A stretch of DNA of 64,000 nucleotides from Phytopythium helicoides (GCA_024867545.1 JANFNE010000033.1:186001-250000), one strand, 5' to 3'; numbered from the stretch's first letter, positions 24,337 to 35,141 are shown. Notes: a model not told the origin generated them from the sequence alone. A program made the numbers and translations.

Positions 24337-25154
24337 ATCAACGCAAGATGACGGCACCTACAATATAAACGAGGCAACGCATTGAGGCCAGTGTGTGGGG
24401 CTTGATCTAAAGCTCGAGAATGGCTCTCGAATGTCATCGAGCTGTCGCAGTTGCAAGTTGAGAGCTATACATTCGCAAGTTGCTTGACTTCGCGAGAGCG
24501 CTGGGAGGAGCACGGTCGTTTCCTGGACGTCAGACTTGAGGTTACCAGCATTGGTGGCAAATACAGCGTGGTGAACTTTAGTACGAACACTGCTCAAAGC
24601 AGCGCTCACAGAGATGCGATTGAAGCAAATCATCATCTTCGATTGCGATGCTGCCAGCTGACATTACTGAGACGAGGGTAGCAGTCCATCACCAGACCGT
24701 GAATGGGCAAACATTTTCTGGTCGTGGGTGGCAACAGATTGTTGGCTACCATCGAGATTCCGGTGCCTTCCAACAATCTGCACTTGGTGCCCAACGCATT
24801 TTCGTTGACGCTTTCATCTGCTGTTTGATGACACCACAAACTTGAAAAAGCGAAAGCAAACTCATGGAACAACATATGCGTGTGTGATTTGAACTCGGTC
24901 CGTTGCTACAGTCTCGCGAGCCCGGCTGCGCTAGGCTGGGCTGCATGCGGCGGCTCGGCTCGTCTAGAGGAGGGGGACTGTTAAATTACACGAACTCGTC
25001 GACACCAAAAGCGGACCGAGGCTCGTCCACGGGCCGCACACGCATATGCGGCCAATACACACCGTCACCCTCTCGCTGCCCCCTCCTTGGATACTGCCGT
25101 GCGCAGTCCAGCCATCTCTCGGTTTGGTCGCCGCGTCCCCTCTGGGTTGGTTGG
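24337..25154. other. convergent intergenic region, no gene seen
   Basis: 818 bp between two convergent genes. Frames are short, AT is higher than in neighbours, and there is no repeat or RNA gene I can support. Confidence 0.5.
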
Positions 25155-26288
25155 TTAATGGAACCCCGACGCGCGCAGTGGGCCGGCGTTGCCGCGCTTG
25201 TCGGCGAGGAACGTGCCGCTGGGCACGACCACGTCGGTAAAGCGGCCGACGCCCCCGCCCTGGCCGACGGCCAGCGCCACGTGCAGGCAGCGCAGCCAGT
25301 CCTTCATCTCGGCCTCGGTGTAGGCTGCGAGCAGCACGCGGCGGCCATTGCCCGATCCGAAGCGGATGGCGAAGCGCCACATGGTGGCGGTGGCGCCGTC
25401 GAAGACCGAGTCCTTGGGCATGACCTCGATGACGCACTTGCCGGCACCCCTGGCGAGCAGGTTGATCTCCCCGCGCCTGCTGCCGTTCTCCTCTCGGAAG
25501 AAGGTGAGCTTGGAGGCCGACAGCGCGGCGTAGCGCACCTTCCACCCGCCGCTGGGCACGAGGCGGCCGCGCAGCTTGCCGAGTTTGAAGAGCAGGCCGG
25601 TCTTGATGACGCTGGAGCGGTCGAAAGCGGCGGCCGAGACGAGCAGCGACTCTCTGGACAGCGAGAAGCCGTGCTCGTCGACGATCATGGTGCGCGGCAG
25701 GCGCGCGGGGTCGCACACGATAACGTCGACGTCGTTGTCCTCGGGTCCGAGCGGGAAGTCGCCGTCCTCGCTGGCGCGGTCTCCGTTCTCGTCCATGATG
25801 GGTATGCTGCTGTTGCTGGCCGGGGCGTCCATGTACGCCGTGATGGTGGTGGCTCGGCGGTCCCTCGAGACGATCAGGTCGTCCTCGAGAGAGACGGTCG
25901 AGGCGAGGGTCCCCTCCCGCTCCGTGTGCCTCGGCGCGGGCGAGAGCGAGCGCGCGCTGCCGCGCTCGTCCTCCGTGTCCTCGCTGCTCTCGTACCAGTC
26001 GGCGGGCTCGTCCTGCGCGTGCTGCTGGTGGGCCTGCAGCGTCGGCTGGTTGTACACGGCGGCCACGAGCTGGTGCTTGTACGCGGCGCTCTGCCGCTGC
26101 GTGGCGCGCAGCACGCGCGAGTTGCGGAACGCCAGCAGGCTCGGCCGCGCCAGCTCGTCCTCGTGCGCGGGCACGCCCGGCTCCATCATGGCGGGCGCGT
26201 CGGGGTCGTCGTCGGCGAGCCAGGCGGCGGTCGGCGAGTGCCGCATTTCCCTCAACTGACGCCTGCGAGGGCGCCGCTGGCCCGCCAT
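25155..26288 (-). CDS. PH-domain protein
   Basis: 377 aa from the ATG at 26288. The first 210 residues are low-complexity and acidic. Residues about 240-350 form a pleckstrin-homology domain: IKTGLLFKLGKLRGRLVPSG, then GWKVRYAALSASKLTFF, ending MKDWLRCLHVAL with the invariant C-terminal helix Trp. It is likely recruited to membranes through phosphoinositides, although basic residues in the first loop are modest in number. Upstream in-frame sequence to 26555 lacks an ATG in good context near the frame opening. The plus-strand 471-codon frame over it is its antisense shadow. Confidence 0.82.
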   Translation of the reverse strand: MAGQRRPRRRQLREMRHSPTAAWLADDDPDAPAMMEPGVPAHEDELARPSLLAFRNSRVLRATQRQSAAYKHQLVAAVYNQPTLQAHQQHAQDEPADWYESSEDTEDERGSARSLSPAPRHTEREGTLASTVSLEDDLIVSRDRRATTITAYMDAPASNSSIPIMDENGDRASEDGDFPLGPEDNDVDVIVCDPARLPRTMIVDEHGFSLSRESLLVSAAAFDRSSVIKTGLLFKLGKLRGRLVPSGGWKVRYAALSASKLTFFREENGSRRGEINLLARGAGKCVIEVMPKDSVFDGATATMWRFAIRFGSGNGRRVLLAAYTEAEMKDWLRCLHVALAVGQGGGVGRFTDVVVPSGTFLADKRGNAGPLRASGFH

Positions 26289-27228
26289 ACGGAGCGCGAC
26301 GCCGCGCAAAGATCTTGACGTTTGTATACCCGACCGTCGTGGCGTCGCACGGCGCCGTGAAAGGGCAGCCCATACTGGGCGCCAGTGACCGCCGAGGGGA
26401 TGGGCGGGCACAAACGTGGAGTGGGACACGCGAAATGCCCGCAATACTTGTAGAGGATTCTGGCTTTTTGGAACGCCGCCACGCGGGAGAAGCCAAGCAG
26501 CCGATGTGGGCGGCTTGTGGCTCTTCATGCCGGCCGCGGTGGGTGCTCCTGCCACGTGTGAAGAGGGATCATTTGAGCTTCACACGCACCCACGGGCTCA
26601 GCTTGCGGGGGGATCAAGACCGGCGGGTGGGGAAGGGCGGGTGACGGCAGAGCCGCTGGCCACTTTGCGGCCGTCGGTATAGACGCAGCGGGGGCGTGAT
26701 GACACCGGACGAATCCCTAGGTACAGTAAGTATCTTCAGCGTTCTCTGCAGTCGCGCCGGCAGAAGGAGCCGACAGAGCAAATCGCGAATCCAGTCGCGG
26801 GAGAGCGAGTCCGCCGCCCGCGATGGGGAAAACCCAGCACCTACAGCGAGTTATCATCGACTGTATGTACATTATGCACGCATTAATACACAGGGTCGGT
26901 CCAGGCATGCATGGAGTCGAGCGCCACCGAGGCGACGACCGCTTGGTCCGACTTCAAATATCGGTGCGAACAGCTGGCGTGGGTTCGAAACTGAACTCGC
27001 CCCCTAAACACAAGCCTCTTGTATGTGGTCCACTTTGTTCCCACCCCAACAGAAGCCCTGTCCACGGTACGAACGACGGTACACCATACGAGGAGTTTTT
27101 CTTTTTGCGCACCCAATTCATTGAATTGTCCAATTCATGGCAGGAATCGTGCCACCGGTTTTGTACCCGTACCAAACCGGTTTTCCCTTCCGTCGCTCGA
27201 GGCAAGGTAGCCACTGGGCTGGGACCTC
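26289..27228. other. divergent intergenic region, no gene seen
   Basis: 940 bp between the PH-domain gene (-) and the TLS1-like gene (+). Short frames without domains; no tRNA or repeat seen. Confidence 0.5.
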
Positions 27229-28302
27229 ATGGAGGTGGCGTTCAAGCGGCGGACCAAGGCGGCGCGCGAGGGCCGCAAGCGCTCGCGGCGCGCGGCAGAC
27301 GAGCCCGCGGACGAGGAGGAGGCGGGCGCCGACACGCTGCGCGTCATCGAGGAGGTGCTGGAGGACCAGCGGCTGCGCGCGCAGGCGCTGCGGCAGGAGG
27401 CGGCGGCCAGGGCGAGCGAGCGGCGGCCCGAGGCGCAGAGCGCAGCGCCCGCGGCCGAGTTCGGGCTGCACGACCCCAAGCGCGACGGCGCGGCGGGGCA
27501 GAAGCTGCTGCAGCTGCTGGACGGACAGTTCACGGGCCAGAGCGCGGGCTCGCAGCGCGACCAGCACGAGGAGCTGCTGTGCGTGGGCTGGCGGGGCAGG
27601 GAGCACGGCGCGGGCTGACGAGAGTTGCTGGCGCACAGGGAGAAGTACATTGAGGAGAAGCTGCAGAAGAAGCGCAGGGGAGATGGAGAGCAGGCGGAGG
27701 CGCCGCGACGCAGCGAGGAGGACGCGCTCTTTGAGGTGCCCGACCACCTGAACCCAAAGCTGCAGGGCGGAGAGAAGGCGGCCGACGAGGACGCCAGCGG
27801 CGGCGTGCTCATCTGGAACACGGGCATCGCAGAGGTCGAGCTGCCCGACTCGTTCGCGCACCAGACGGCCGCGGCCACCGAGCGCGCGCTCAAGCGCGAG
27901 GCCGAGGCGCGCTCGGCCAAGTCCAAGCTGGGCGTCGACAGCTCGGCGCTGCCCGCCAACTTCAGCGCCGACTTCGACCGGCACCGCAGCGAGTTCGTGG
28001 CCGAGCTCAAGAGCATGAACAAGGGTGCGTTGCGTGTTATAGCGTTGCGCGTGGCGAGCAGAGGGTTTGTGGGATCTGACGTTGTCATGCATATGCATGT
28101 GATATGACTCGTGTCGACAGACGACCAGAGAGAGCGCGGCTTCCGCAAAGGTGCGTGTCGAGATGCACTGCAGCGACCAAAGCCGCAGGACTCACTAACC
28201 CGCTGGTCCGCTGCCATTTCACCAGTGGGCAAGCACCAGGCGAGCGACGACGCGGCCGTATCGCGCTTCCGCAAGTTCGAGAGCCGCAGGAAGCACCGGT
28301 AG
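27229..28302 (+). CDS. TLS1 / C9orf78 (HCA59)-like spliceosome-associated protein
   Basis: 280 aa from four exons (27229-27578, 27639-28024, 28121-28150, 28226-28302; introns 60, 96 and 75 nt). Known members of this family contact Brr2 and tune splicing and telomere-related transcripts. Matches: N-terminal FKRRTKAAREGRKR, central EKYIEEKLQKKRR, LFEVPDHL, GIAEVELP, then a C-terminal ASDDAAVSRFRKFESRRK that aligns with the ATDDYHYEKFKKMNRR-type end of animal proteins. The third exon is only 30 nt. The protein is rich in Ala, Glu and Arg and largely disordered or helical. The antisense frames on the minus strand are shadows of the GC-biased codons. Confidence 0.8.
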
Positions 28303-28485
28303 TTAGCAGCAGCAGCAGCAGGAAGAGGACGCCATCAACACGGCGGTCTCTCTCTCGTTGTTGTTGCATGTATCAAAGCATCAGCTTCAACATGGCGCGG
28401 TACGCAACTGACTCCATGATGTGGTCCACACCTCGTCCATGCGCCTACGTGTCGTGCCGGCACTCTCAATCGGTCCGCAGGCGCC

Positions 28486-29516
28486 ATGAGCTGGCTGTGG
28501 GGCAACGAGACGACGGAGCAGGCGCAGATCGTGGTGAGCGCGCTGCAGGGCGAGCTGGACGAGCGCGAGGCCAAGATCAAGGCGCTGGAGGCCGCGCTGC
28601 GCCGCGAGCAGCAGGACCTCACCGCCGTGCTGAGTGTGCGTCGGCTGCTGGAGGCGGCTGCGCGGCGCTGACTGACGCTGTGGGCCGCAGGACGAGGTGG
28701 CGGCGCTCGAGGCGCGGCGCACGCGCGTGCAGAAGGAGCTGGCGGAGCTCGACGCGCTGATCAAGAGCAAGCAGAAGGCGCTCGCGCGCGCCAAGAACCC
28801 CGACAAGAAGAAGGCCAAGAAGCCCAAGAAGCCCAAGGCGCAGGACGAGAACGCGCCCGCGGCCGCCAATGGCGCGCCACAGGAGCCCAAGGGGGACAAG
28901 AAGCCCAAGGATGCGGCCGCGGCCTCCGCGACGCCCAAGAAGGCCAAGAAGGAGGCGCCCAAGACGCTGCCCATGGACGCCAACCTCGCCAAGGTGGCCA
29001 AGGAGGAGCCCAACGTCGCCTTCATCATCCAGCGCAGCACGGTGCGCGCTCCACGACTGGAAGACTGTAATTGCAATGCTGAACTAACGTGCTGTCCGAC
29101 AGAACGCCAACACGGTCGTGTACGCGGGCGTCAAGGGGACCGACGGCGCGCTGGACGCCGAGAAGCCGCTCGCCGTGTACTGGATCATGTACGAAAAGGA
29201 GGGCAACCCGCGCGAGGACCTCAACATGATCGAGCGCAACACGGCGTACGGCGTGACCACGAGCGCGTCCGACACGCCCGGCCAGTTCAAGGCGCAGATC
29301 GCGTCTCTGCGCGACCGCGACTGCATTCTGCTCGTGGACGCGCACGGCAACGTTCAGGCTCTCACGACCATCGCCGGGAAGCCCGGCAAGCTGCTGCGCC
29401 GCGTGTACGTGCAAATGACGACGAGTTGGGGCATCCCGACCGTCGACTACGTCGAGATTTTCGGCGTCGACCCCATTACGCTCGAGCCCGTGTACGAGAA
29501 GAAGAAGAACAAGTGA
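28486..29516 (+). CDS. DUF4833-domain protein with coiled coil and Lys-rich linker
   Basis: 304 aa from three exons (28486-28635, 28691-29041, 29103-29516; introns 55 and 61 nt). Residues 1-90 form a coiled coil (VVSALQGELDEREAKIKALE). Residues about 95-160 are a Lys/Ala/Pro-rich linker. The C-terminal 140 residues form a DUF4833-like domain: NTVVYAG, PLAVYWIMYEKEGNPREDL, NTAYGV, CILLVDAHG and VDYVEIFGVD. DUF4833 has no assigned reaction. The splice AG immediately before the start (28480) could mark a 5'-UTR intron. Downstream is an unknown minus-strand gene. Confidence 0.8.
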
Positions 29517-29678
29517 AGAGAGCGGTCGGGCGAAATAGGAGGCAATTTTTTCTGTGTGTGGCGTGAGATGAAAGTGGTAACATGAGCATCTTTTTGACAA
29601 CGATCGGCGGGAGTCAGCTAAAACACCCAGGTGGTCGTGTGCTGCTTCATCCTTCTGTTGAGCCGTCGCTGTATTCGC

Positions 29679-30537
29679 TCAATCGAAGAGCTGGGTCAAG
29701 GCGCTGCTGTTTTGGCTGATCGGCCCAAGACCAATTTGACGAAAGAGCACTCTGCCATTGTCTTGTTCACCTTCTTCATCGTCCTCGGCGTCAAATTCTT
29801 CTTCACCCTCGCCATCTTCTGTACGAGAACTGTCTTCGTAAAAGGAACAATACGTCGTCGCCAAGCATTGATTCGTGCCGTCGGTTTCCTCGAGCGCTCT
29901 TGCAGCGACATCTTGCATGAAATCATCGCTCTCCAGCTCGAATAGCTTGCTCATAATGCTGGTAAACTGCTGAGGCGTGTCTGCCTTCAGCAGCACATTA
30001 CCGCAACGGCTTCCTGCTACTTGAGCAAGCTGCGTGCAGATGTCATCCATCAAGGAGCTGCCTGTCATCGGCATCGTTTTGAGCCAGCTGGGCACCCTCG
30101 CTGGGCTTGAATTGTTTGCTGCCGCCACGAATACAGGCAGGAACGCAATGTTCCAATCCAGGAACAACCCCAACTCGTCGCCGTTGAATCGCAACGATGG
30201 TCTGAGTCGTTCCAGCTATCTCCAGCCATCGTAAGTCTCCAGTATGTCATGCTTCGGAGTGCGCCACAATACGTACCATCGAAAGTGCAGTGACAAACGA
30301 GGAGGCTCTTCGCTGGTGTTGGCTTTGTTGCTGCTCCATGACGGATTTCTCCATGACTGATTTTTGCTGATGACGAAAATCCTTGAGAGCTTCGTGCTCT
30401 ACACCGTGCCTTGCGCCTCGCGGAGCCTTTCTAAACAGCTCGCAAGCTGATGGGATGGTGTCGCCCAGCATCAAATATCTTCCGTTCGCCTCCGTCTTGT
30501 CGCTTCGAGCTCCAGATGCACCGGTTGGCGCTTCCAT
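29679..30537 (-). CDS. unrecognised protein with acidic C-terminal region
   Basis: 265 aa from two exons (30537-30277 and 30215-29679; 61-nt intron with donor GTACGT and acceptor ATAG). I do not recognise the family. The N-terminus has a Gln/Ser-rich stretch with a tandem KSVMEKSVMEQ. The middle is globular (RFNGDELGLFLDWNIAFLPV, then SSLMDDICTQLAQVAG). A highly acidic run (EDGEGEEEFDAEDDEEGE) lies near residue 225. The start codon is only 32 bp from that of the plus-strand gene at 30570, so the two share a very compact divergent promoter or have overlapping 5' ends. Confidence 0.65.
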
Positions 30538-30569
30538 TCGTCTCGTGGAACGGCAAGTTGAGAGGAACG

Positions 30570-32684
30570 ATGAACGGTATGGATGAGCAACTGCGTGAAG
30601 AGCTTGAGTCCGTGCTGGAGTTACCTCCTGTGCCTGGGGAGTGGGCGTTTGGTGGTCGGGCTGAGAGCCTGCCGTCTGCGCTGAGATTCCGAGTCGACGG
30701 AGAAGGGGACTTCAAGGCGCCGCTAGATGAGGAGTCTGCGAAAACGATCATCTCTCGATGCTCACGTGAAGCATTTGGAGGCAGACACTGCAAGTGCTGG
30801 AAGATTGATATGAAGAAGGTGGCCATCTTGAATCCAGAGTGGAATGACGGCATGAACAAACTGTGTGACACGATCGCTCATCGCCTGGGGTACGCTGAGG
30901 AGCTGGAGCTCCTTCCCCAGCTGCTCGCTGTTCATGAAGCGGGAGCAAAGACCGTGACGCTAGATGTGGCGCAAGAAGACGACAACGTCGTCGCGGTTCT
31001 GATGGTGCAGCCGCCTTCAATTCATACTGGTGGCGCGGTCAGAGTGTTTTTGGAAGGCGAATGCTCGTACAGCTGCGTTCTTGACTTTGGAGGATCGACC
31101 GATGCGGGGCGGTTTGCACCGCACTTTGCAGTGTTTGATACCAGTGCGCGGTGCGAGTTGCAAGCAGTGACAGCGGGGCATCGGCTGATCTTGATGTATG
31201 CTGTGAGAGTCTCATCGGGCAGAGTCAGAAGACGAGACCCTGAGATGCTGGAGAAGCTGGTTTCGAAAGTGGAAGGCATCACAAGCATTGTTGTGCATCT
31301 CGCGAATTTCTACAAGGACGAAGAGATCGAGAAACAGGGGTGGATGGCACTGAAGCGCGAAGATCGAGGTCGCCTTTGCAGTCTTCGAGAAGCGAACAAT
31401 CAGCTCACCAGCACCGGTCTCCGGTTGTTTCTTGTCCGCATCTCAAACTCAACCAGGGCATGCGATGAGTGCGGAAAAGAAGAGTGTTTTATCGGTAAAT
31501 GGCTGGCGCTTGATGGGACGAACATTCCGGCTGAAGCAACAACATACAACGTGCTGCACTACCACCCACTCTTTGATCACAACAACTATTCTTCGTGCTC
31601 ACGCTACGCGATCGTGGCATGGCCTACAGTGTTCGACGTGATCAACTTCATTTCATTCATGGGGGAACACGCGCTGCTGAATTGCATTCGTGAAGAGCAC
31701 AAGCGCGACGGAAAGACGGATTTTGCACGGGTTCTTGATGCACTTGGACCAATTCCACACAGAGTTTCGGCGGAATTTCATCGTGGTCTTGCGGAGTTGC
31801 TGGTTGTCGAGAACAATGATTTCGCGGCCTCGAGCTACGCTGCAAAATTTTTGTGGGGAATAGATCCACATGCGCAGGGAGTTGCAATGATTCCCGTTGC
31901 AATTACTCTTCTGAAAGCCTACCCCAAAGCGATAATCCGGAAGGTAGTTGAGTGGTCCTTCCAGAACTACGTCGCAGAGCTTGTTTGGGCAAAACTTAGC
32001 GATTTCGATGAGATTCAAAACTCTTTTGTTGGTGTACTTGAGAGCTGGTTCAATTGCAACACAGAAACGGATATAGAGGCTCACACGGTGTCTCTTCGTT
32101 TCGTATGGAAACTGGCACTACAATCGTTCGACTTTGAGCGGTTTGACAAGATTGTTTCTGCTGTGAGGCGTTCCAGGATTAAGTGGATCCAACTGTCCTT
32201 GGATGCGATCATCGATCTCAACTTGAAGCTGACACCAGAACGCCGCAAGCTAATCCAAACTCTCGTTGACACTCTCGTCTGCTCGCTCGAAAATGACATC
32301 AACGCAGCCAAGAACGTGGAGACCTGGGAGATTCTCGGCGCCAGCTTTCCAGCCGATGCGCAGATCGAGAAGTTTCTCCGCGGACCAGACGAAGCAATGG
32401 TACTGCCGAGTTCTTCGGTCAGTGCAGCGTTTCCAACTGCGGATGCTTGGGCTACCAATGAACAAGTGCGTCAATACGCGTTAGAGGGCGAAGTTTCGCT
32501 GACCTCACAGCAAGTGACGATCCGCAAAACGAAGAAGCAACTCCAAGTTGATATGGAGAGGATCAACAAGTTGGAAGACGAGCTGCAGAAGATCAGGGTC
32601 GCCTTTCCATCTTCCGAAAGCAAGGGGCAAAGGAAGCTGGTGGGGCACAAGCGGTCGCGTAAGGAGGTCGAGGAAAGTGCGTAG
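30570..32684 (+). CDS. 2-oxoglutarate/Fe(II) oxygenase-like protein, probably inactive, with C-terminal coiled coil
   Basis: 704 aa, single exon, from the ATG at 30570 (MNGMDEQLREELESVLELP); the earlier ATG at 30450 would overlap the first exon of the minus-strand gene. Residues about 120-260 resemble the prolyl-hydroxylase-like domain of large fungal and oomycete proteins: VRVFLEGECSYSCVLDFGG, then PHFAVFDTSARCELQAVTAGHRLILMYAV, matching the usual ...FYADxEHEVxPVTSGYRLVLxYNL. The position normally holding the metal His (xEHE) reads RCEL, so metal binding may be lost. The rest is a long helical region of unknown role. The last 50 residues form a coiled coil (MERINKLEDELQKIR). Assignment is by pattern only. 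Confidence 0.6.
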   Translation: MNGMDEQLREELESVLELPPVPGEWAFGGRAESLPSALRFRVDGEGDFKAPLDEESAKTIISRCSREAFGGRHCKCWKIDMKKVAILNPEWNDGMNKLCDTIAHRLGYAEELELLPQLLAVHEAGAKTVTLDVAQEDDNVVAVLMVQPPSIHTGGAVRVFLEGECSYSCVLDFGGSTDAGRFAPHFAVFDTSARCELQAVTAGHRLILMYAVRVSSGRVRRRDPEMLEKLVSKVEGITSIVVHLANFYKDEEIEKQGWMALKREDRGRLCSLREANNQLTSTGLRLFLVRISNSTRACDECGKEECFIGKWLALDGTNIPAEATTYNVLHYHPLFDHNNYSSCSRYAIVAWPTVFDVINFISFMGEHALLNCIREEHKRDGKTDFARVLDALGPIPHRVSAEFHRGLAELLVVENNDFAASSYAAKFLWGIDPHAQGVAMIPVAITLLKAYPKAIIRKVVEWSFQNYVAELVWAKLSDFDEIQNSFVGVLESWFNCNTETDIEAHTVSLRFVWKLALQSFDFERFDKIVSAVRRSRIKWIQLSLDAIIDLNLKLTPERRKLIQTLVDTLVCSLENDINAAKNVETWEILGASFPADAQIEKFLRGPDEAMVLPSSSVSAAFPTADAWATNEQVRQYALEGEVSLTSQQVTIRKTKKQLQVDMERINKLEDELQKIRVAFPSSESKGQRKLVGHKRSRKEVEESA

Positions 32685-32975
32685 CGTTTTCAATAGGCTC
32701 AGCAAGTAGGTGTTGGAGTGCGTGCGTAACATCCAGACGAACAAGCCGAAAGCTTCGCCCACGTTGGGTTTGCGATCGCAAGCTGCGTGCATACGCGCAC
32801 ATTCCTCTTCAATTCCTCTCGTAGGCACCTGGAAGATCGGTGCGACCTTGAAGTGGCCAATCAATCAATACCTACCAAAAAAAAATGTCCCCAACACCTT
32901 CCCAACGAGGGATTCGCGACTTATTCCGCAGGCGGATTTGGTCGCCGCACACGTTGACAGGCTGTCCACTCGGCC

Positions 32976-35141
32976 ATGGCCGTCAAGTCGGAGGCCGCGG
33001 GCGTCAAGGCGGAGGCCGCGGGCGTCAAGGCGGAGGCCGCGGGCGTCAAGGCGGAGGCCGCAGGTGGCGAGCTGCGGTCGCTGCTGGAGCGCGCGCGCGC
33101 CAGTCGCACGGCGTCCGCCCCCGCCCCCGCTCGCGCGCGCCACGAGCACCGGCGGCTTCCGTACGACCACGAGGACGTTTACGCGAGCTACTTCCGAGAC
33201 CCGCAGGGCGGATGGCGCGCGGACGAGGAGCAGTTGGAGCCGACCGGACGGGGCCGAGACGCGCAAGACGCGTACTACGACTACTACCCACAGGCCGACG
33301 ACGGGCTGCTGCCGACGCCGGTGTGCACGTGTCCGGCCCACGGCCACGCGGCGGCGAGGACGACCGCGCGCTACGCGGACCTAGGGGACGGCCGGGAGGC
33401 GGGCGTGTACGACGATCGAAGGCCACAGCACCCAGACACTCATCCACATACGGCCGCAAGATACCAGGTCGCCAGCCACAGCACAGAAGAGAGACGCCCG
33501 CGCTACCCTATCGCTGTGGACGAGCACAGCGACGCCTACTACTCGTCCGCACTCCCGGACGACCGCTACTATGAGGACGACGACCCCTACACCCGAGTCC
33601 ACAGCGCCCACAGCATGCGCAGCTACACCACGACTCGCGGGCTCGCCGTCGGCCCCCGCCGCTCGATCAATCATGACCACAGCTTTGAAGAGTACCCCGC
33701 GACTCGAGACTACACCGAGTACCCTGCCACTCACAACTACACCCGACACAGTCGCGTTCTAGACGATGACGAGCTCCTATACGATGACCCAGATGAGGAC
33801 GAGCACCGCCACGCGCGACTTCGCATATCCGTATCTACCAACTCGTCCACTCGCGTTCTGCTACCTGTGGCTCGACCTGGAAATCACCGCAGCCTTCCAT
33901 CTTCACCCGAGTCGAGCGCCACGACAGCCACGACGTCGTCGCAGCCCAAACGGAAGCGGAACTCTGCCACTACCCAGCTAATCCACAGCATCGGAGACAC
34001 TTCGGTTCACACAGCACTCATGCTCATCCCAGCGAACGGAAGCGCGGCACTGCTGGAGAAACGCGGACAATTCATTCAAGCGATCGCAGCCAAGTCGAAG
34101 TGCGCTCTGGCGATTCGCGACATACCAGACGAACTTGCCGAAGACGAGGTGGACACACGGCTGCTGCGACTCGAAGGCTATGCAGACGGCATTAACGTGG
34201 CAATTCGCCTCGTGATCGAACGCATCCGCGAGTTCCGAGCGAGCAAGCGCGACCCGTACTACGCTCCCATGACGCGCGAGCTGGTGATGCCATTGCCAGA
34301 CGCGTCTGTCACTCGCGCGACGCTGCTGTGGATGAAGCACTTCTCAAGCAAGACTGCAGATCTCGCCCCTGATCATGACACCGAACGCATCGAGTTATTG
34401 CCTGTTGAGGACGCAGATGAAGACACGGTCCAAGCGCTTTGGCTTGTGCGCAAAGACCACGTGGGCCGGATGATGGGCACCAAGGGTTCGATCCTCAGCT
34501 CTATCCGTGCCGAAACAGGCGCCGCCGTGCACGTGGCTGACGCAAATGAGAGCGCACCTGGCGCGATAGAGCGACTTGTGACTATAGAGGGTAACGAGAC
34601 CCAAGTGCTTGCAGCGCTCGAGGCCATTCGTGGTCGCGCAGGAGGTCGCCCACAGCCTATTGTCGGATCCGCAGGTCGCTCTGGACAGTACTTTGCCATC
34701 CCATACCACACCGCAGGCTTCCTCATTGGACTCAAGGGCGGTCGCGCACGTGAAATTGCAGCCAAGACTGGCGCGCGGCTACAGATTCCGTCACAGCTCG
34801 GATTGCCACTGGGCTGCATCAATCGTCTTGTGCACGTCCAAGGTACACGCAAACAAATCGAGCACGCGGCCCGAGTCATCGGTGCCAAGCTTCGTGACTA
34901 TCTATCAGGTGAAGCTGAGGAGACCGATGCAGCTGACGACGTTGATGAGCTCGGCGGATCGGTTGACGACCAGGATCCCGTGACTCTGCGCGTCGTTGTG
35001 GCTTCCAAGGTTGCTTCCAGTCTTCTGGACGCTCGGGGACGGCTTGTCCGAAGTCTCATGGCCGAGTCAGGCGCGTACATGCGGTTCGTGCAGTCGCCCA
35101 AGCAAACACTGCACATCTCGTGTATGCCTCGTGTCTGGTGA
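32976..35141 (+). CDS. multi-KH-domain RNA-binding protein with N-terminal SUMO-consensus repeat
   Basis: 721 aa as read. It opens with four 7-residue units V-K-S/A-E-A-A-G, followed by a Tyr/Asp/His-rich disordered region to about residue 320. Four KH-like modules follow. The first (about 350-420) has a degenerate loop EKRG (361). The second has GTKG at 501 and the third GLKG at 585; both are canonical GxxG. The fourth has DARG at about 685. The frame closes at 35141 inside the fourth module. Another frame continues with its expected last helix (GDLPKVLLGVQLLLSSG), and a third continues with an acidic/basic tail to 35503, so the 3' end is shifted twice or unusually spliced. Expected role: RNA binding, PCBP/Vigilin-like. 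Confidence 0.82.
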   Translation: MAVKSEAAGVKAEAAGVKAEAAGVKAEAAGGELRSLLERARASRTASAPAPARARHEHRRLPYDHEDVYASYFRDPQGGWRADEEQLEPTGRGRDAQDAYYDYYPQADDGLLPTPVCTCPAHGHAAARTTARYADLGDGREAGVYDDRRPQHPDTHPHTAARYQVASHSTEERRPRYPIAVDEHSDAYYSSALPDDRYYEDDDPYTRVHSAHSMRSYTTTRGLAVGPRRSINHDHSFEEYPATRDYTEYPATHNYTRHSRVLDDDELLYDDPDEDEHRHARLRISVSTNSSTRVLLPVARPGNHRSLPSSPESSATTATTSSQPKRKRNSATTQLIHSIGDTSVHTALMLIPANGSAALLEKRGQFIQAIAAKSKCALAIRDIPDELAEDEVDTRLLRLEGYADGINVAIRLVIERIREFRASKRDPYYAPMTRELVMPLPDASVTRATLLWMKHFSSKTADLAPDHDTERIELLPVEDADEDTVQALWLVRKDHVGRMMGTKGSILSSIRAETGAAVHVADANESAPGAIERLVTIEGNETQVLAALEAIRGRAGGRPQPIVGSAGRSGQYFAIPYHTAGFLIGLKGGRAREIAAKTGARLQIPSQLGLPLGCINRLVHVQGTRKQIEHAARVIGAKLRDYLSGEAEETDAADDVDELGGSVDDQDPVTLRVVVASKVASSLLDARGRLVRSLMAESGAYMRFVQSPKQTLHISCMPRVW
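32982..33065 (+). repeat. four 21-bp tandem repeats encoding Val-Lys-Ser/Ala-Glu-Ala-Ala-Gly
   Basis: Four nearly identical 21-bp units at codons 3-30 of the KH protein. Each contains psi-K-x-E (V-K-S-E once, V-K-A-E three times), the SUMO-acceptor consensus, with Lys at residues 4, 11, 18 and 25. Confidence 0.9.

Noticed and set aside
24903..26318. 471-codon plus-strand frame over the PH-domain gene
   Set aside because: No domain; composition is the mirror of the minus-strand PH protein.
27118..28274. Long minus-strand frames over the TLS1-like gene
   Set aside because: Low-complexity Leu/Ala/Arg shadows; the plus strand has family motifs and spliced frame.
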